NCBI GenBank assembly: GCA_028293545.1
Contig: JAQGOP010000007.1
Span: 1-64,000, forward strand
Origin: Verrucomicrobiota bacterium
GTDB lineage: Bacteria > Verrucomicrobiota > Verrucomicrobiia > Opitutales > Opitutaceae
DNA length: 64,000 bases
Reading direction: 5' to 3'
Shown: positions 9,284-17,318 of the stretch, in pieces
Numbering within the stretch: position 1 is the first letter of the stretch
How the letters are laid out: each line of letters begins with the position of its first letter
Notes under the pieces: model-generated
Told to the model about the DNA's origin: nothing
Databases searched by the model: none
What the model saw: only the letters and a program-made list of their open reading frames with translations
Program-made: the position numbers and the translations under genes

Positions 9284-9649
9284 ATGAATCATCTACCGTG
9301 TTTGAATGGAAGAGCCGTCCTGGTCGTTGTTGGCGCCGCCCTGCTCGCGGGCTGCCGTCATGACCGGGTGATCGTCGTGCCCACGACCGTGGCCGCGCAA
9401 AGCCAGCCCAGCACCAACACCATCGTGGTCCGCGAAGCTCCGCCGCCGCCGCGCGAAACGAGCATGCCGCCCGAACCACCCCCGGCCGACAAGGCGTGGG
9501 AGCCGGCCCACTGGGAATATCGAAACAACAGTTACACCTGGGTCGAAGGCCGCCTGCTCGACAAGCCCCAGCCCAACGCCCAGTACGTGGCTCCCCATTG
9601 GGAGAACCGCGCCGATGGCTGGGTATATATCGAAGGTTCCTGGAAATAA
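9284..9649 (+). CDS. Small lipoprotein with WxxGxW-type repeats
   Basis: Starting at ATG 9284, the 121-residue product has a lipoprotein signal peptide with lipobox LLAGC, so the cysteine near residue 22 should be lipidated. A proline-rich linker (EAPPPPRE, PPEPPPADKAW) follows. Two repeats come next: W-E-P-A-H-W-E-Y ... Y-T-W-V-E-G and A-P-H-W-E-N ... G-W-V-Y-I-E-G-S-W, which match the YxWGxW / WxxGxW repeat family seen in small envelope proteins. An upstream GTG at 9260 is in frame but would spoil the signal peptide. A strong terminator lies 70 bp downstream, so the gene is probably monocistronic. Function is unknown. Confidence 0.75.
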   Translation: MNHLPCLNGRAVLVVVGAALLAGCRHDRVIVVPTTVAAQSQPSTNTIVVREAPPPPRETSMPPEPPPADKAWEPAHWEYRNNSYTWVEGRLLDKPQPNAQYVAPHWENRADGWVYIEGSWK

Positions 9650-9721
9650 CCGGGCAACATTCATCGCGGCACGTGGTGAAACCCCGTTGGCGGTGGTTTC
9701 AGCATTGATGCTGCAAGCAAC

Positions 9722-9750
9722 AAAAAGAGCCGCGAAACCGCGGCTCTTTT
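9722..9750 (+). terminator. Rho-independent terminator after the lipoprotein gene
   Basis: A perfect stem pairs AAAAGAGCCGCG with CGCGGCTCTTTT around a four-base loop (AAAC), so the 3' arm itself supplies the T-run. The A-run on the 5' side means it could also work leftward and end the small ORF that reads toward it. Confidence 0.85.
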
Positions 9751-9792
9751 CGTCGTTCCTCGGAACGCAGCAGACGTTCGGTGAGCGGTGGC

Positions 9793-9975
9793 TCAGCGCC
9801 GGCCGAACCGGCCGGTGCGGGAGCCTTGGATCCACCGAGATCCGTGCGTGAGGGAACTCGCTTGCTGGACCGCCACCATCCCGGCGACTTCCTGGAGGAG
9901 CAGGGCCGCTTCAGCGAGTGCTGCGGCCCGGGCTTTTTCTGAAGTCTTGGGGAGATAAGCGGAGTTGATCTGCAT
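9793..9975 (-). CDS. Small hypothetical protein (60 aa)
   Basis: A 60-codon frame begins at an ATG (MQINSAYLPK) and has a helix-like middle (KARAAALAEAALLLQEVAGMVAVQQ) and a basic C-terminus. The amphipathic alanine/leucine content is more protein-like than in the other frames here. The frame is open further upstream but that part looks like noise. It reads toward the bidirectional-looking terminator at 9722. No family recognised; it may not be a gene. Confidence 0.4.
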   Translation of the reverse strand: MQINSAYLPKTSEKARAAALAEAALLLQEVAGMVAVQQASSLTHGSRWIQGSRTGRFGRR

Positions 9976-10206
9976 GCGTGAAATCGTGCGGCTCGAACGC
10001 TGCGCAGCGAATTCGGTAAGTACGCATGAGGCGGTTGGAACTACGTAGGGCTGAGAGAAGTAGCGAGTAGCGGGTAGCGAGCATGGTGCCGGCCGGAAAG
10101 GGAGAGTGTTAGATCTGCGACTGGCTCCTTTGCGCGTTTCAATCACTATGTCGCAGGTTTGTTGTTGGAGCCGAATGAGCCAGTCGAAGACGTGGCGCTA
10201 CGTTTT

Positions 10207-10238
10207 TCCCGAGGCGGGTCATAGACCGCGCCCTACGT
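10207..10238 (-). repeat. Dispersed repeat B, single arm
   Basis: The reverse strand reads GTAGGGCGCGGTCTATGACC then CGCCTCGGG. Two more copies form an inverted pair at 13831-13861 and 13913-13942. It sits next to a copy of the 84-bp repeat A in the same intergenic gap. Confidence 0.7.
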
Positions 10239-10261
10239 CGAGTCGGGGAGGGATCGCTCGG

Positions 10262-10344
10262 ACGCCCCAACGGGGCAACCCAGCCAGAGCCCAGGGCAAC
10301 GCCCTGGGAATTTGATTAGAAAATCCCAGCCCTGAAGGGGCGGC
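10262..10344 (+). repeat. Dispersed 84-bp repeat A, copy 1
   Basis: It begins with ACGCCCCAACGGGGC, has the central palindrome CCCAGGGCAACGCCCTGGG, and ends with GCCCTGAAGGGGCGGC. The same element occurs at 41704-41787 (same orientation) and 53795-53878 (reverse). This copy lies 58 bp beyond the stop of the leftward signal peptidase gene. Small frames through it encode an ARAQGNALG peptide that should not be taken as a gene. Confidence 0.8.
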
Positions 10345-10402
10345 TCAAATGAGAACCATCAACCCCTTCCCGATCGGAGCAGGCGGGCCGCCTGCGCTAC
10401 TT

Positions 10403-11098
10403 TTAGCTTTTATCCAGTTTGAGCGAATGCACGAAGCGGCTCACCCGCGGGAGAAGATAGCGGGAAGTGTCGAAGGAGGCAATGACGCCGCCGGCGCGGC
10501 CGACGATCTGGTCGCGGGACACCGGCCCAAAGAAGCGGGAGTCGGCGCTGTTGTCGCGTGAGTCGCCCATCATGAAGTAGCCATGGTCGGGCATCACGCG
10601 GGGACCGAAGCTCCGCAGCGCGACGCGATGGGGCAGCGCCATCACATAATGATCGCACTCGCCGAGGTGCTCCACGGCCACGACGGGAGATTTGTCCTCC
10701 GAAACTTCGCGCAGGAAAGGGCTGGAATCGGTCGGGGTGTAATGTTGCGCGACGCCGTTGATAAAGAGGATTTCATCGCGCAGTTCGACCGTGTCGCCGG
10801 GCAGGCCCACGACGCGTTTCACGAGGCGCGTGCCGTCCTTGGGTGAATAGAACACCGCGATATCGCCTCGGACGGGGTCGCCCCATTGTGCGAGATGATG
10901 CGTGGTGAACGGCACCTTCAGGTCGTAGGCCAGCTTGTTCACGAGCACCAGGTCGCCTTCCAAGATGGTCGGTTTCATCGAACCGGTCGGCACCCAGTTC
11001 CAGTCGAGGATTGCGGATCGCAGCGGAGACATGATGGCGAGAAACAGGGCGGCCGGGAAGAGCCACTCGCGCCAGAACCGATGTAGGCGTTTTTTCAT
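10403..11098 (-). CDS. lepB: Signal peptidase I
   Basis: The 231-residue protein cleaves signal peptides of exported proteins at the outer face of the inner membrane. One N-terminal membrane anchor (about residues 11-28) precedes the catalytic part. The nucleophile is Ser40 in VPTGSMKPT, the general base is Lys94 in TRLVKRVVGLPGD, and box E (GDSRDNSADSRFFGPV) is complete. ATG at 11098 (MKKRLHRFW) is chosen because the in-frame extension to 11155 is proline-rich and would disturb the anchor. Length fits the short single-anchor form. It appears monocistronic; repeats A and B lie just beyond its stop. Confidence 0.95.
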   Translation of the reverse strand: MKKRLHRFWREWLFPAALFLAIMSPLRSAILDWNWVPTGSMKPTILEGDLVLVNKLAYDLKVPFTTHHLAQWGDPVRGDIAVFYSPKDGTRLVKRVVGLPGDTVELRDEILFINGVAQHYTPTDSSPFLREVSEDKSPVVAVEHLGECDHYVMALPHRVALRSFGPRVMPDHGYFMMGDSRDNSADSRFFGPVSRDQIVGRAGGVIASFDTSRYLLPRVSRFVHSLKLDKS

Positions 11099-11195
11099 GG
11101 GGAAGCTGGGTGCGACACGAGGGCTTGGGGAAAGTTGCGGGGAAGGCGCCCGCATCGCGGGGAAATTGGACTTTAGTCGGCCGATGCAGTTGAAA

Positions 11196-11356
11196 GTTGA
11201 AAGACGAAAGTTGAACGACCCGGCTCAGCAGGAGAGAGCGGACAGTAAAATGCCGCGACGGATCAGCACCAAAAGGTGAACCGACGGATGCGCTCGGCGA
11301 ACGCTTCGGGTGTCGTCGGTGCCGTGGCTTTCAACCTTCAACGATCGTCTTTCAAC
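11196..11356. repeat. Imperfect inverted repeat of a TTGAAAG-type element
   Basis: Arms of 22 bp at 11196-11217 and 11335-11356 match at 19 positions when one is reversed (GTTGAAAGACGA shared). They bracket about 117 bp of non-coding DNA between the GT2 fusion gene and lepB. Simple GTTGAAAG-type strings like these recur in some genomes as miniature repeats; here they may form a stem or be mobile remnants. Confidence 0.5.
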
Positions 11357-11368
11357 TACCTGCCCGGC

Positions 11369-13219
11369 CTAAAGCCTTCCCGAATCCAATCCCTGCAAAT
11401 CGAGCTTTCCATTGCCGACGTGAATCGCCTTGGCGGGCGGGCGGAACAGAGGGTTGAACTGCCGGCGAAGCAGCGTTCGGTAAATCCGCCAGGAATCGAT
11501 CAGCGGTCGGAAATGCGAGAGGCGGTTTCCGTCGAGGTAAACCGTAGGGATCGGCACCGAGCCGATTCGACGGCGGCGGTTCAGCGCAAGCAGCAGGATT
11601 TCCAGTTCGGTTTCGTAGCGCCCGCCTTCGATCGTGGCGACGATCTCGCGGATAAACTCCGGGGCGAATGCACGCAGGCCGGACTGCGTGTCGGTCGGGG
11701 CCGCCGGGTGGAGGAATTTCATCACGGCCGCGGTGAGCGTGTTGCCCAACCGGCTGCGAAAGGGCATTTTCACCCGCGCCAAGCGCTCGCCGATGACGAG
11801 GGTGCAGCGGCCGGCGACCAGCGCTTGGGCGAGCCGCGGGATGTCCTCCGGCCGATGCTGTCCGTCGCCGTCGAGAGTCACGACGACGTCGAAGGGTCCG
11901 GAGCGCGCGGCGACGCGAAACGCCTCGAGGAGAGCGATGCCCTTTCCTCGATTGGAAGGAAAAGTGAGGACTTGGACGCGGCCGCCGCTCTCCTCCGCCA
12001 CCGCAGCCAGCACGCGTTCCGTCGCGTCAGTCGATCCGTCGTCCACCGCGATCACGTGGTCCGCGAAATTAGCCGCGGCGCGGACGATCGGGCCGCAGAT
12101 GCCCGCGAGATTGTAGCAAGGAATGACACAGCAGACGCGGGGCCCGGCGCCGCTTTGATAAGATTCGATTTCCGAGGGGACGGAAGGGCGAGCCAGCGGA
12201 ATTTCGCACCATGAGGTCCGATCATATAGGCCGAACCTGGGCGGGCGGGAGACGATCTTCGCGAAGAGAGATTTGGCCGGGGCGAACAGTGGGGTGGGCA
12301 ACAGGAGTTCATCGTGTCCGCGGCGCAGGACCCGATGGGCTTGGGCTTCATCCCCGCGGGCGAACCTTTCCGGAACGCCTTCAAGCGAGAGGGAATGCCG
12401 GACGGATCCGGCCGGCGTTTCGGCGGCGAGGTAGAGGGTGCCGCGGGAGGGGAGATCCTTGGCCTGGAGACAGAGGAAGCCGTCGGAAAAATCGGCGGCA
12501 AGGATCGGATGCGACGAGTCGCCCGGCACCGACGTAGGACCGGTGAGAAAGACTTCGGACGGCTGCGCAAAGGCGAGAAATCGCCGTCGGCTCAAGGCCA
12601 TTTGCGTGGCGTGGCAGAGGATGGCCTGACGCTTCCGTTCGACCTGTTCCGGCGATAACGCAATTTGGAGGTGCTCGCCGGGCGCGTCGCCGCCTCTGCT
12701 GTGCACCACATACTGCAGGATAGCGAATGGACGGATTTTGGCGGTGACTTGGCGGGCCAAGGCCAATTCGAGCAGGACCGCGAGCGCGCTGTGATCGGGG
12801 TGGAGATCGTGAATCGAAGGCGCGACAAGCAGCGTGGGCTTCCACGCGTCAATAACAGTGCAAAGTCGAGCGATGACTGATTCGCCTCCGCCAACCAGAA
12901 GCGGGGTGAGTCCTTGGTCGGGAAAGTGCCAGAAGGAGACGTTCTCGCTCGCGACGCCGAGGCAGGCCAGCGCCGCGGTGGCTTCCGCACGACGACGTGC
13001 TCCCCAGCGGGCGCGGGCCCCGGAGTCGAGGTGCCAATGCCGCTCGATGAAACGCTGGGGCCAGGGATTGTTGTCGCCGTCGGTGACCACGATGACCTGG
13101 ACCGTCGCGCCGCGGGCAACGGCTTGCTGAATCAGGCCGCCTGCGCCGAGCGACTCGTCGTCGGGATGAACCGCGAGCACCAGCACGCGTTGCCAGGAGG
13201 AAAGAGGGAGCGGGTCCAT
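11369..13219 (-). CDS. PIG-L/LmbE-type deacetylase fused to a family-2 glycosyltransferase
   Basis: Starting at ATG 13219 this is 616 residues. The N-terminal 230 residues are a PIG-L/LmbE de-N-acetylase domain with the metal motif AHPDDE (H18, D20, D21) and a second HDLHPDH motif. About 120 unassigned residues follow. Residues 355-580 form a GT2 domain of the dolichol-phosphate-mannose/glucose synthase type: CCVIPCYN, VDDGSTD, RGKG and the LDGDGQH metal motif, then TDTQSGLRAF. No membrane helices are evident at the C-terminus. LmbE enzymes remove acetyl groups from N-acetylglucosamine conjugates, and GT2 enzymes of this class load sugars on polyprenyl phosphate. One protein carrying both suggests deacetylation coupled to glycan lipid synthesis. 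The exact substrates are not known. Confidence 0.85.
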   Translation of the reverse strand: MDPLPLSSWQRVLVLAVHPDDESLGAGGLIQQAVARGATVQVIVVTDGDNNPWPQRFIERHWHLDSGARARWGARRRAEATAALACLGVASENVSFWHFPDQGLTPLLVGGGESVIARLCTVIDAWKPTLLVAPSIHDLHPDHSALAVLLELALARQVTAKIRPFAILQYVVHSRGGDAPGEHLQIALSPEQVERKRQAILCHATQMALSRRRFLAFAQPSEVFLTGPTSVPGDSSHPILAADFSDGFLCLQAKDLPSRGTLYLAAETPAGSVRHSLSLEGVPERFARGDEAQAHRVLRRGHDELLLPTPLFAPAKSLFAKIVSRPPRFGLYDRTSWCEIPLARPSVPSEIESYQSGAGPRVCCVIPCYNLAGICGPIVRAAANFADHVIAVDDGSTDATERVLAAVAEESGGRVQVLTFPSNRGKGIALLEAFRVAARSGPFDVVVTLDGDGQHRPEDIPRLAQALVAGRCTLVIGERLARVKMPFRSRLGNTLTAAVMKFLHPAAPTDTQSGLRAFAPEFIREIVATIEGGRYETELEILLLALNRRRRIGSVPIPTVYLDGNRLSHFRPLIDSWRIYRTLLRRQFNPLFRPPAKAIHVGNGKLDLQGLDSGRL

Positions 13220-13390
13220 GGACGGCACACCGTGCGGTGACGGGGGCAGTTGTTCCCGGGCAAACCCGCGGGGAAATCCCTTTCCGGGTACCGGAGGTTT
13301 TGCCCGCGCGGCGTCGCTCGGTGGGAAGCATTGTCCTCAAGGCGCGGAGCCGCTCCGCTTGGCTCCGCCTAACCCGGCAACCCGCGAGCT

Positions 13391-13750
13391 CTATTCCCCA
13401 AGCACGCTCGCGGCTATTTTCCCTTTGAACCGGGTCACTTCCGCGCGATGGAGACGCTCCGCCAGTTGGATTGATTTTCCCAAGTGGCAGAGAAACTGCC
13501 GCTCCCGCTCCGAACCGTCGCGGTCTCCCAGCACGACCTCGAGCAATCGTTCGACCGAAGATCGCGGCATGTCCTCACAAAATATGTTCCATTGGGGTCC
13601 AAGAATAACGGCAAAGCGGAGAGGATCGCGCCTGATCGCGCGGTGGAGAAACGTCCGGACCGCCGCCCATTGGTCGAGGGCGAAGTCGCGATCAGTCAAC
13701 GTGCGGGGAGCGTCGGCGATCATGGTGTTTCTGAATCCATCGCGGGGCAT
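13391..13750 (-). CDS. Hypothetical protein (119 aa)
   Basis: The frame reads 119 codons from ATG 13750; an internal ATG at 13723 (MIADAPRTL) is an alternative. The product is charged and looks mostly helical, with segments such as DQWAAVRTFLHRAIRRDP and SSVERLLEVVLGDRD. It lies upstream of the deacetylase/glycosyltransferase fusion on the same strand, 171 bp away. No family is recognised. Codon use looks like its neighbours, so a real gene is plausible. Confidence 0.5.
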   Translation of the reverse strand: MPRDGFRNTMIADAPRTLTDRDFALDQWAAVRTFLHRAIRRDPLRFAVILGPQWNIFCEDMPRSSVERLLEVVLGDRDGSERERQFLCHLGKSIQLAERLHRAEVTRFKGKIAASVLGE

Positions 13751-13830
13751 TAACTAGGCGTTTTACCCTATGTCCAACCTTTCTTGTCTGGAACGTGGTT
13801 TTTATGGCCGAACGGCTGGCGGCCACCCGG

Positions 13831-13942
13831 CGTAGGGCGCGGTCTCCGACCCGCCTCGGGGAAACGTAGCGATATGCCGGATAGGCTCGGCGTGAAAAGC
13901 GGACGCAGTCTCCCCCGAGGCGGGTCAGAGACCCGCCCTACG
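13831..13942. repeat. Inverted pair of dispersed repeat B
   Basis: Arms at 13831-13861 (CGTAGGGCGCGGTCTCCGAC then CCGCCTCGGGG) and 13913-13942 (reverse, CCCCGAGGCGGGTC then AGAGACCCGCCCTACG) pair with a few mismatches across about 50 bp. A single arm also occurs at 10207-10238. The gap between the hypothetical gene and cysK is otherwise empty. Confidence 0.75.
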
Positions 13943-13962
13943 CGGATTACACACCCGACAAT

Positions 13963-13993
13963 GGCACCCATCGGGCCTGGCCCGATGGGTGCC
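13963..13993 (-). terminator. Strong GC hairpin just after the cysK-like stop codon
   Basis: A perfect 14-bp stem (GGCACCCATCGGGC with GCCCGATGGGTGCC) with a 3-base loop begins 3 bases after the leftward stop codon. There is no T-run, so it may be an RNA-protecting 3' structure or a factor-dependent terminator rather than a classic intrinsic one. Confidence 0.55.
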
Positions 13994-13996
13994 TCA

Positions 13997-15073
13997 TTAC
14001 ATTTGGAAACCGGGCGTCGACTGCGAAAGCTGCGTTTCCTCCGGGCTCATGGCTTCGGCGATGCCTTCGAAGAGCGGTGACGATAGGTAACGCTCCGCGG
14101 TGTCGGGCAGCATGCAGAGCAACACCGAGCCGGCGGGCGCCTTCTCGGCGATCTGCATGGTCGCGGCAAAGGTCGCTCCCCCGGAAATCCCGGTAAAGAT
14201 TCCTTCCTTGGCCGCGAGTTTGCGCGACCATTCGATGCCGAGCGGGCCGGGCACCGGCACAACTTGGTCGTAATATTTTTTGTCCACCGCTTCCTGCAGC
14301 ACGAATGGAATGAAATCGGGCGTCCAACCCTGGATCGGATGCGGCGTCCAGGCGGGATGGCTCGCAGCGGGAGCGTTGGCGGCGCCGCGAGATTGCGGCG
14401 TACCGCTGCCGATCAACGGGGCGCTGGCCGGCTCGCAGAGGATGATTTTCGTTTCGGGCCGCTCCTTGCGGAGAACGCGCGCGACGCCGGTGACCGTGCC
14501 GCCCGTGCCGTAGCCGGTGATCCAATAATCCAGGCGCGTGTCCGCAAAGTCGGCGATGATCTCGCGCCCCGTGGTGTTCTCGTGGATCTTTGCGTTGTCC
14601 ACCGTCTCAAATTGCCGCGCGAGGAACCAGCCATTGGCGTCGGCCAGTTCCTTCGCCTTTTGGTACATGCCGAGGCCCTTCGCCGCGCGAGGCGTGAGGA
14701 CGACTTTCGCGCCGAGGAAACGCATCAGCTTGCGCCGCTCGATCGAGAAACTGTCCGCCATGGTGACGACGAGCGGATAACCTTTCGCGGCGCAGACGAG
14801 CGCCAAGCCGATACCGGTGTTGCCGCTCGTGGCTTCGACGACGGTCTGCCCGGGCTTCAAATCGCCGCGCCGCTCGGCCTCCTCGATGATGCTGATGGCG
14901 AGTCGGTCCTTGACGGAGGAGGCGGGGTTGAAGAACTCGGCCTTGACGTAAACCGTGACGTGGGACGGCGCCAGATGGTTGACGCGCACGCAAGGCGTGT
15001 CGCCGATTGTCTCAACGATGCTATCAAACCGGCGTCCGCGGCCGGCCGTGGTGCGAGGATATTTCGTGCTCAT
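13997..15073 (-). CDS. PLP-dependent cysteine synthase family enzyme
   Basis: From ATG 15073 the product has 358 residues. It has the beta-substituting PLP fold: NPASSVKDR with the PLP lysine at about 55, the EATSGNTGIGLA substrate loop, TGYGTGGTVTGVAR for phosphate binding, and GISGGA near the end. O-acetylserine sulfhydrylase (CysK) makes cysteine from O-acetylserine and sulfide; cystathionine beta-synthase is close in sequence. It is longer than usual CysK (about 310), with an insertion of about 25 residues near 225-250 (RGAANAPAASHPAWTPHP) and no CBS domains. A GC hairpin follows the stop. The family call is firm; the substrate is likely but not proven. Confidence 0.88.
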   Translation of the reverse strand: MSTKYPRTTAGRGRRFDSIVETIGDTPCVRVNHLAPSHVTVYVKAEFFNPASSVKDRLAISIIEEAERRGDLKPGQTVVEATSGNTGIGLALVCAAKGYPLVVTMADSFSIERRKLMRFLGAKVVLTPRAAKGLGMYQKAKELADANGWFLARQFETVDNAKIHENTTGREIIADFADTRLDYWITGYGTGGTVTGVARVLRKERPETKIILCEPASAPLIGSGTPQSRGAANAPAASHPAWTPHPIQGWTPDFIPFVLQEAVDKKYYDQVVPVPGPLGIEWSRKLAAKEGIFTGISGGATFAATMQIAEKAPAGSVLLCMLPDTAERYLSSPLFEGIAEAMSPEETQLSQSTPGFQM

Positions 15074-15261
15074 AAATGGAAGGCCGGCGCTGCGATGCGC
15101 CGGCAATTGAACGAGGGAGCGACGCTAGAAGCGCGATCGAAGCGAGCGCAACGCTAAGGATTCAGCGAAGGGCGTTAATTTCGGATCGCGGATTGGCTGA
15201 GGTCGGAAACCGCTAGCGATTCCGAGGCGCGAATCTTTTCGGGACTGTCCCCAGCGTTGTT

Positions 15262-16191
15262 TCATCCGGAGTCCCGGGCCTTGAAGGAGGAAACGCTGGC
15301 GAGTTTTTCCCATGCGGCGCGCTCTTCTTCTGAAACCGTCGTGGGCAGTTGGACGCTTACCGTCGCGTAGAGATCGCCGCGCGACCCTCCTGCCTGCGGC
15401 AATCCCAGTCCGCGCAGCCGGAGTTGGCGTCCGGCGGACGTCCCCGCGGGCACGCGGAGCGAAGTCGGGCCATCGAGCGTCGGTACCGTGACCTGCACCC
15501 CGAGCACCGCCTCCCAAGGAGCCAAGGGAAGTTCATAGTAAAGATCCGAACCCTCCACCACCAGGTCCGGATGCCGGGCGAGCCGCACTTTCAAAAAAAG
15601 ATCCCCGGCCGCTCCACCGCCCGCACCGGCGCTGCCCTGCCCGGCGAGCCGGATGCGCTGGCCCTCGTGCACGCCCGCGGGAATCCGCACTTGATAGGTG
15701 TGGATCTGGCCCATCCCGTGCCCCTCGGAGCTTCGCCGAAGGGTGATCCGACGGGTTGAACCGCGCAGCGCCTCCTCGAGCGTCACCAAGAGGTCTGCTT
15801 CTGCGTCGGAACCGTCCTGCGAAAACCCCGCGCCGCCACCGCCGCTCCCGAAGAACGATTCGAAGAAATCGCTGAAGCCGGTGCCGCCAAATTCAAAGTC
15901 CGCGGGAGCACCCCGGGTGCGCGACCGACCGCGGGATGCACGGGGACCTGCGGATTGATCCGCCTGCCATCCCGGTCCCAGTTCATCGTAGCGCCGGCGT
16001 TTGTCCGGATCGCCCAGGACTTCGTAGGCTTCGTTGATCTCCTTGAATTTCGCTTCGCCGGTGACCTTGTTCTTGGCGACATCCGGGTGATGCAGGCGAG
16101 CCAGCGTGCGGAAAGCCTGCTTTATCTCCTCCGCGGAAGCCCCGCGCGGGATCCCCAGCGTCTCGTAGTAGTCCTGAAATTTTACCGCCAT
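15262..16191 (-). CDS. cbpA: DnaJ-type co-chaperone of the CbpA class
   Basis: The 309-residue protein has an N-terminal J domain (residues 5-70) with the HPD motif at 35-37 that stimulates DnaK ATPase. A glycine/phenylalanine-rich stretch follows (GFSDFFESFFGSGGGGAGF), then two beta-sandwich substrate domains (VRIPAGVHEGQRIRL..., DLYYELPLAPWEAVLG..., RVPAGTSAGRQLRLRGLG). The CxxCxGxG zinc repeats of classic DnaJ are absent, which places it with CbpA/type II J proteins. It starts 26 bp beyond the stop of the gene upstream and probably shares its transcript. Confidence 0.9.
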   Translation of the reverse strand: MAVKFQDYYETLGIPRGASAEEIKQAFRTLARLHHPDVAKNKVTGEAKFKEINEAYEVLGDPDKRRRYDELGPGWQADQSAGPRASRGRSRTRGAPADFEFGGTGFSDFFESFFGSGGGGAGFSQDGSDAEADLLVTLEEALRGSTRRITLRRSSEGHGMGQIHTYQVRIPAGVHEGQRIRLAGQGSAGAGGGAAGDLFLKVRLARHPDLVVEGSDLYYELPLAPWEAVLGVQVTVPTLDGPTSLRVPAGTSAGRQLRLRGLGLPQAGGSRGDLYATVSVQLPTTVSEEERAAWEKLASVSSFKARDSG

Positions 16192-16217
16192 GCGCTGGGG
16201 ATTCGCTCTCTTTCGGC

Positions 16218-16913
16218 CTAGGCCACGGGAGTGGCCAGGTTCGTATAGAAAGTGCGCGCATGGGCCAGCAGCTGGCCTTCCGTCAGGTGGTGCTCATCCA
16301 CCGCGAGCGATCCCACGACGCGCAGCGACACCGCGGGATGGTGCTGCTTCAACCATTCGAGAAATTGCTCCATCTCGCTCCCGGAACCGGTGCCCGTGCC
16401 GAAGACGAGAATGGAACCGGACGTCTCCAGCGCCTTCACCACCGGCTCAAAATAACTATTCAGCGCGGGCTTCTCCTGGCCCCGGGAAAAATCCTTCGAG
16501 TTCGGCTCGTGCCGAAAATGGTGCTCCGGCCGATGCGGCGTCACCACCTGCGGCGCCGACTCCTTCATCTCGGTTCGAAAAATGCGCGCCTCGTGATGGT
16601 CGATGACCAGAAGCCAGTGCGCGTCCGCGGACCCGGCCGGTTCCGCCGCGGCCACTTCCGAGCGCTCGAGAAAATGACGCAGGTTCATGATCCCCTCGGC
16701 CCCGTCGACGTCCTTGGAGCGCGGCGGCGGCAGGATCACGGTGTGCCCGTTGCGGATCACTTTGAAATTCCCGTTGGGTTCCTCCGTGATTTGGCCCAGG
16801 TGAGCGAAAAGGGAATGCACCGCCCGCCACTCCAGATTATGGGACAAAGGATGCGCGATAAGGGTATTGTAGGTGCGCAGGTGCGGACCGGATAGGGAGG
16901 AGAGCGATTGCAT
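16218..16913 (-). CDS. Protein with HicA-like N-terminus and release-factor-like C-terminus (tentative)
   Basis: The 231-residue product looks two-part. Residues 28-90 (WRAVHSLFAHLGQI ... VIRNGHTVILPPPR ... LRHFLERS) follow the helix-strand-strand-strand-helix pattern of HicA-type dsRNA-binding domains. Residues 98-225 (HWLLVIDHHEARIFRTE ... SILVFGTGTGSGSEMEQFLEWL ... VVGSLAVDEHHLTEGQLLA) resemble the bacterial archaeo-eukaryotic release-factor (baeRF) group. Combined proteins of this kind are often labelled 'translational machinery protein'. There is no HicB partner, so a toxin-antitoxin role is unlikely. It shares an operon with the CbpA-type co-chaperone 26 bp downstream, which would suit a job in ribosome rescue or stress. 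Domain calls are by eye. Confidence 0.55.
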   Translation of the reverse strand: MQSLSSLSGPHLRTYNTLIAHPLSHNLEWRAVHSLFAHLGQITEEPNGNFKVIRNGHTVILPPPRSKDVDGAEGIMNLRHFLERSEVAAAEPAGSADAHWLLVIDHHEARIFRTEMKESAPQVVTPHRPEHHFRHEPNSKDFSRGQEKPALNSYFEPVVKALETSGSILVFGTGTGSGSEMEQFLEWLKQHHPAVSLRVVGSLAVDEHHLTEGQLLAHARTFYTNLATPVA

Positions 16914-17318
16914 AAATGGGGAGGGCGGAGTGATGAAAGGGAGGATGGCTTTAGCTGGACAGCGCGGACGAGGATCGGTCCCGCGTATTTTGTTTCCTGG
17001 TCGGTGCCGCCGGCCTGGTTTGCCGACGTGGTTGTTTCATCGAGCGGACAGCGTCGCATGCCTGGCTCCCGAGAGCAAAGCAGGGTCCGAGGAAAATAAT
17101 GGCGCGTTGCGGGGCCAATGAGATGCCGGGGGAATTGCCCGCAGGTAACAACTTCGCGAGACCGTTCGGCCCTCATTCAATTCAGCCCGGGGAATGCGGC
17201 GGAGATCCGCACGGACGGAGTCGGGTTTTTTCCCGCGGAAACCTGGATCGACGCGGATAAAGGCCACAACTCCCAGCGTGGGGCGCCTCATCGGTTCAGA
17301 AGGCTGGAAACCAGACTG
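16914..17318. other. Intergenic stretch without a supported gene
   Basis: This 405-bp gap lies between the start of the HicA-like gene and the end of arsJ, both leftward. The frames here have no protein-like character. It should carry the promoter for the HicA-like/cbpA pair. I found no clear terminator for arsJ: only a weak CTGG-TTT-CCAG stem near 17305. Confidence 0.5.

Noticed and set aside
11276-12214. 312-codon rightward frame
   Set aside because: Antisense to the GT2 half of the deacetylase/glycosyltransferase fusion, whose motifs are intact.
14264-15157. 297-codon rightward frame
   Set aside because: Antisense to the cysteine synthase-like gene.
16218-16913. HicA toxin-antitoxin system
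   Set aside because: The N-terminal part is HicA-like but no HicB-type partner is next to it and the protein is much longer than HicA.
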